8,325 nucleotides of DNA from Candidatus Omnitrophota bacterium (GTDB taxonomy: Bacteria; Omnitrophota; Gorgyraeia; Gygaellales; Profunditerraquicolaceae), in assembly GCA_018818365.1 (NCBI GenBank), contig JAHISH010000081.1, positions 1 through 8,325 of the forward strand. The letters are read 5' to 3'. Below are positions 5,900 through 8,325 of the stretch, piece after piece; the first letter of the stretch is position 1; the number at the start of each line of letters is the position of its first letter. The position numbers were made by a program, and so were the translations under genes. Below the pieces are notes generated by a model. The model searched no databases and was not told where the DNA came from. It saw nothing but the letters and a program-made list of their open reading frames with translations.

Positions 5900-6328
5900 T
5901 TATCGGAACGGCGGGTGTCCCGCCTTCTGCGGGAAACCGTCCCTGAATTCTCTGGAGACGGTTGTTTTAATTCCCCCGCGCGGATTGAATTCTCCGGTAA
6001 TCTTGACCCCACGCGGCTTGCAGGCACCCACAAAATCCTCCATCATCTTATTTACCAGATGCTCATGAAATATTCCCACATTACGGAAGAAAATGGTATA
6101 CATCTTAAAAGACTTCAATTCAATACAATAGAGCTGCGGAGAGTATTCAATGCGTATCGTCGCGAAATCCGGTAAACCGGTCTTAGGACAAATACAGGTA
6201 AACTCCGGAATATCCAAGACCACCGTGTATTCCTTATCCGGATACTGATTCTTCCAGACCTCAATCTTCGGAGTCTTCAGATCCCTGACTTTCTTCTGCA
6301 GCCCTTCGTAACTCGATTTCTTCGCCAT
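5900..6328 (-). CDS. queF: NADPH-dependent 7-cyano-7-deazaguanine (preQ0) reductase, unimodular
   Basis: The product is 142 aa. It reduces the nitrile of preQ0 to the aminomethyl group of preQ1 with two NADPH, the last step before preQ1 is inserted into tRNA. It has the catalytic Cys47 and Asp54 in TCICPKTGLPDFATI (44-58), the QueF signature ELKSFKMY (70-77), FRNVGIFHEH (81-90), and FNPRGGIKTTV (114-124). ATG at 6328 lies one base after the queE stop and gives a typical MAKKSSYEGL opening; an in-frame ATG at 6379 would overlap queE by 50 nt and is rejected. The last ~18 residues (VSREFRDGFPQKAGHPPFR region) are not typical and are encoded by a run of palindromes, so the tail may have been created or replaced by a repeat element. 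Function should be intact, as the conserved core ends before it. Confidence 0.95.
   Translation of the reverse strand: MAKKSSYEGLQKKVRDLKTPKIEVWKNQYPDKEYTVVLDIPEFTCICPKTGLPDFATIRIEYSPQLYCIELKSFKMYTIFFRNVGIFHEHLVNKMMEDFVGACKPRGVKITGEFNPRGGIKTTVSREFRDGFPQKAGHPPFR
5910..5934. repeat. Two overlapping, mutually exclusive GC-rich hairpins at the queF 3' end
   Basis: On the plus strand GGCGGG (5910-5915) pairs with CCCGCC (5919-5924) around TGT. TCCCGC (5918-5923) can instead pair with GCGGGA (5929-5934) around CTTCT. Both use 5919-5923. No T-tract follows on the minus strand, so a simple intrinsic terminator is unlikely. A hairpin here could slow 3'-5' decay or cause pausing between the que and fum parts. 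Confidence 0.6.
5935..5963. repeat. 7-bp inverted repeat in queF next to the GC-rich hairpins (REP-like)
   Basis: AACCGTC (5935-5941) is the reverse complement of GACGGTT (5957-5963) with a 15-base spacer containing GAATTC. With the neighbouring hairpins it forms about 55 bp of nearly continuous palindromic sequence. The AACCGTCCCTGAATTC string resembles, from memory, dispersed REP-type elements linked to RAYT transposases; this is unverified. Confidence 0.45.
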
Positions 6329-6329
6329 C

Positions 6330-7001
6330 TTAACGCACCCCCGCGCTCTTATGCACCTGCGGAATGACACATGCGGCAACCTCTTCTTGCTTGCATACCG
6401 CCCTCCACCAATCCAGCTTCCGGTCCAATGCCCTGCCTTTGACCTGGCTCTGCGGCTGAATGACTACTATCGCCGCAGGGTTGATCTTTCGCACAATCCC
6501 TAACGCTTTATAGACCTCATAATCATCGGCATTGGTATTGACCACCAACTTCACAAAGACCTCTTTCTGCGACGCAATTCTTAAAAACTCCCTATGCTCC
6601 TCCCAGAAATCCTTTCCTCCCGTAACACTGGGAAGCTTGAAATCCATAGCCACGATATCCACATTGCCAATAACCTCGGAGAGCTCATCCGGGAGTGTTC
6701 CATTGGTCTCAAGATAATTCTTGTACCCTGCGCTCTTGGTCAAAGGCAAGAAGCCTTTAAGAAAATCTTTCTGTAATAACGGCTCTCCACCGGTAAAGGC
6801 AATGGCGTGGTAGCGCCCCGAATACAGGGTTAACTCTTCAAATAACTCCTGCGGCGTATATTCCGTATACGCATTGGGCTTGGTATCGCAATAACTGCAG
6901 GAGAGATTACAATCGTAAAAACGCACAAAGAGCTGCTTCTCCCCTACATAAATACCCTCTCCCTGGATACTTTCAAATACTTCCGTAATCTTGGCTTTCA
7001 T
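6330..7001 (-). CDS. queE: 7-carboxy-7-deazaguanine synthase (radical SAM)
   Basis: The product is 223 aa. It converts 6-carboxy-5,6,7,8-tetrahydropterin to 7-carboxy-7-deazaguanine using a 4Fe-4S cluster, S-adenosylmethionine and Mg2+. The N-terminus has the QueE hallmark ESIQGEGIYVG (10-20), followed by the radical SAM CX3CX2C in CNLSCSYCDTK (Cys31, Cys35, Cys38), FTGGEPLLQ (69-77), LETNGT (97-102), and the C-terminal block IPQVHKSAGVR common in the family. It starts within the queC stop (ATGA, 4-nt overlap) preceded by GAGAGG, and its stop lies one base before queF. The cluster is oxygen-sensitive, like that of the fumarase downstream. Confidence 0.97.
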   Translation of the reverse strand: MKAKITEVFESIQGEGIYVGEKQLFVRFYDCNLSCSYCDTKPNAYTEYTPQELFEELTLYSGRYHAIAFTGGEPLLQKDFLKGFLPLTKSAGYKNYLETNGTLPDELSEVIGNVDIVAMDFKLPSVTGGKDFWEEHREFLRIASQKEVFVKLVVNTNADDYEVYKALGIVRKINPAAIVVIQPQSQVKGRALDRKLDWWRAVCKQEEVAACVIPQVHKSAGVR

Positions 7002-7702
7002 CGCCCTCTCTTTAAAGGATCCTTTACCCCTGCTTCCCGAAAACCTTTCGCACGATAATAACAGCTCTCACAACTGCCACAGGGATACGTGCCCCCGCGA
7101 TAACACGACCAGGTCAATTCAAAAGGAACTCCCGCGCGTCTTCCCATACTGATTATCCGTGACTTATTCAAATGTAAAAGAGGCGTCTCAATACGGATCC
7201 TCTTCTGTCCTGCTCCGGCCTTCGTGCCTGTACAAGCAACCTTCTCAAAGGCCCGGAAGAATTCGATCCGACAATCCGGATACCCCGAATAATCCTGCGC
7301 ATGCGCGCCGATAAATACCGCACGCGCGTCAATCGCCTCCGCATACGAAAGCGCAAAACTTAAGAAAATCGTGTTGCGCGCAGGCACATAGGTAGAAGGA
7401 ATCATTTTTTGCGCAAGAGCCCCACTCAAGGTATTACGCGGAACCGGTATTTTCCTATCGATAAGGCTTGAGCCCTTCCACGGCAATGCAATCGTCAGAA
7501 CCTTTATACTGCAACCAGCCTTGCGCGCCAGCGCCCGTGCGCACTGAACCTCTCGAAAATGCCTTTGCCCGTAGACGAAGGTAAGGCAATCGCATTGATA
7601 GCCTTTCCTGCGGGCGATATACAACGCAGTCGCAGAATCGATGCCCCCTGACAATAATACGACTGCGCGGGTCTTCTGCGTTACGCGCGTTTTAGGGTTC
7701 AT
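6998..7702 (-). CDS. queC: 7-cyano-7-deazaguanine (preQ0) synthase
   Basis: The product is 234 aa, normal for the family. It turns 7-carboxy-7-deazaguanine into preQ0 using ATP and ammonia. It is a PP-loop ATPase: VVLLSGGIDSAT (14-25) holds the SGGxDS loop. Other family blocks are FVYGQRH (42-48), STYVPARNTIFLS (103-115), IGAHAQDYSGYPDCR (131-145), and the C-terminal zinc site with Cys200, Cys208, Cys211 and Cys214 in SCYRGGTYPCGSCESC. ATG at 7702 overlaps the end of queD by 11 nt and has no evident Shine-Dalgarno, so coupling to queD translation is likely. No better start lies between it and the PP-loop. Confidence 0.97.
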   Translation of the reverse strand: MNPKTRVTQKTRAVVLLSGGIDSATALYIARRKGYQCDCLTFVYGQRHFREVQCARALARKAGCSIKVLTIALPWKGSSLIDRKIPVPRNTLSGALAQKMIPSTYVPARNTIFLSFALSYAEAIDARAVFIGAHAQDYSGYPDCRIEFFRAFEKVACTGTKAGAGQKRIRIETPLLHLNKSRIISMGRRAGVPFELTWSCYRGGTYPCGSCESCYYRAKGFREAGVKDPLKRGR

Positions 7703-8048
7703 ACGTGGCAGAAGCCGAGATATTCTCCCAGACAGTGAGTGACTTTACCGGTACCCCTGCAGAGGTTACCTGATCAAAGATATATTTGGCGATATTTTCG
7801 GAGGTAGGATTTACGTTCTTGAAATACGGGAGGTTATTAAGATATTGATGATCGAGCGCATCCAGCACGGTGTGTAACTTCTCCCTCAAATATTTAAAGT
7901 CCACCACCATACCGGTGGGATCCAGCGCTTCCTTGACGACGACCAACTCAACTTTCCAATTGTGGCCGTGCAAAGACTCACATTTGCCCTTATATTCGCG
8001 CAGATTATGGGCGGAACTAAAATCCCCCTCTACTTTTACGCTATACAT
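7692..8048 (-). CDS. queD: 6-carboxy-5,6,7,8-tetrahydropterin synthase
   Basis: The product is 118 aa, typical for QueD. It converts 7,8-dihydroneopterin triphosphate to 6-carboxytetrahydropterin, the first committed step towards queuosine. Zinc ligands are His14, His27 and His29 in FSSAHNL and LHGHNW; catalytic Cys23 lies in YKGKCESLHGH. Further motifs are MVVDFKYL (47-54), LDHQYLN (65-71), PTSENIA (81-87), and the Glu108 of VWENISASATYEP. The CxxxHGHN pattern is that of QueD; close PTPS relatives differ in this region. ATG at 8048 overlaps the murI stop by 8 nt and follows AAGGTG at a four-base spacing. Confidence 0.96.
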   Translation of the reverse strand: MYSVKVEGDFSSAHNLREYKGKCESLHGHNWKVELVVVKEALDPTGMVVDFKYLREKLHTVLDALDHQYLNNLPYFKNVNPTSENIAKYIFDQVTSAGVPVKSLTVWENISASATYEP

Positions 8049-8325
8049 TATTCACCTTCTTGACATCCGGTAACGGCCTTCCTAGAAAGCGCCGCGCAAG
8101 ATCGCGGAACCATTCCGGATTATCACTGACATAAAACGCATGTTTTCCCCGGCCGTTCTTCTCTAAGAGATGCTCCGTGGATAATATATTCTTTACCTCG
8201 ATTGCCACCTGTTTTGCCGAGTCGATAAGCGTCACCTTCCTGCCCATCACCTCTTTGATCGCCTGTTTAAGCAAGGGATAATGCGTGCATCCTAGAATCA
8301 GAGTGTCTATCCCCGCATTCTTAAA
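8041..8325 (-). CDS. murI: Glutamate racemase, C-terminal part (5' end beyond window)
   Basis: Ninety-four C-terminal residues are visible before a TAG stop; the frame is open to the right edge. The block LILGCTHYPLL (9-19 of the fragment) is the family signature holding the second catalytic cysteine (residue 13 of the fragment) used to interconvert L- and D-glutamate for peptidoglycan. LIDSAKQVAIEV follows as expected. The end HAFYVSDNPEWFRDLARRFL is typical of the longer MurI proteins of many bacteria. The stop overlaps queD by 8 nt, so the two are translated from one message. The first catalytic cysteine and N-terminal half cannot be checked here. Aspartate racemases share the GCTH motif but the downstream sequence favours MurI. 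Confidence 0.93.
   Translation of the reverse strand, partial: FKNAGIDTLILGCTHYPLLKQAIKEVMGRKVTLIDSAKQVAIEVKNILSTEHLLEKNGRGKHAFYVSDNPEWFRDLARRFLGRPLPDVKKVNNV

Noticed and set aside
6329..6379. Longer QueF starting at 6379
   Set aside because: It would overlap queE by 50 nt and add residues not seen in the family; ATG at 6328 follows the queE stop by one base.
1..8325. CRISPR array, insertion sequence, toxin-antitoxin pair or phage genes
   Set aside because: No regularly spaced direct repeats outside the TPR coding modules, no transposase or integrase motifs, and no small paired genes were found on either strand.

Overview
All genes in this window lie on the minus strand, so the transcription units run from the right edge to the left. 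The content suggests a Gram-negative, probably anaerobic, uncultivated bacterium: a two-subunit oxygen-sensitive class I fumarase, a secreted TPR protein, and an AsmA/DUF748-like envelope protein. The gene mix reminds me of Candidatus Omnitrophota and similar lineages, but that placement is an impression from gene style and was not tested.

Layout in the direction of transcription. (1) At 8325-8041 is the C-terminal third of glutamate racemase (murI), cut by the window edge. (2) At 8048-5900 is queD-queC-queE-queF, a full set for converting dihydroneopterin triphosphate to preQ1, the queuosine precursor; only the GTP cyclohydrolase step is not in view. (3) At 5852-4479 are the alpha and beta subunits of a class I fumarate hydratase (or tartrate-type dehydratase). 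(4) At 4492-3165 are RNase PH (rph) and the XTP/dITP pyrophosphatase (rdgB). (5) At 3109-1736 is a secreted protein made of four ~100-residue tandem TPR modules. Junctions from murI to rdgB are overlaps of 4 to 14 nt, direct abutments, or short gaps (largest 47 nt), and the TPR gene follows rdgB after 55 nt. This looks like one operon of about ten genes, or a few overlapping transcripts.

Downstream of the TPR gene are tRNA-Pro(UGG) and tRNA-Arg(UCU), in intergenic DNA rich in palindromes (five GGTACC sites within 226 bp, including a 12-bp perfect hairpin). The left 1.2 kb is the N-terminal part of a large AsmA/DUF748-like protein that runs off the left edge.

How the genes fit together: murI, rph and rdgB are housekeeping genes found close together in many bacteria. 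Here a tRNA-modification cassette (que) and a carbon-metabolism pair (fum) sit between murI and rph. I see no phage, CRISPR, toxin-antitoxin or clearly new enzymatic system. The less ordinary points are the TPR protein's modular architecture, a REP-like palindromic cluster that appears to encode the tail of QueF, a hairpin that could mask the fumA ribosome binding site, and the GGTACC palindromes around tRNA-Pro.
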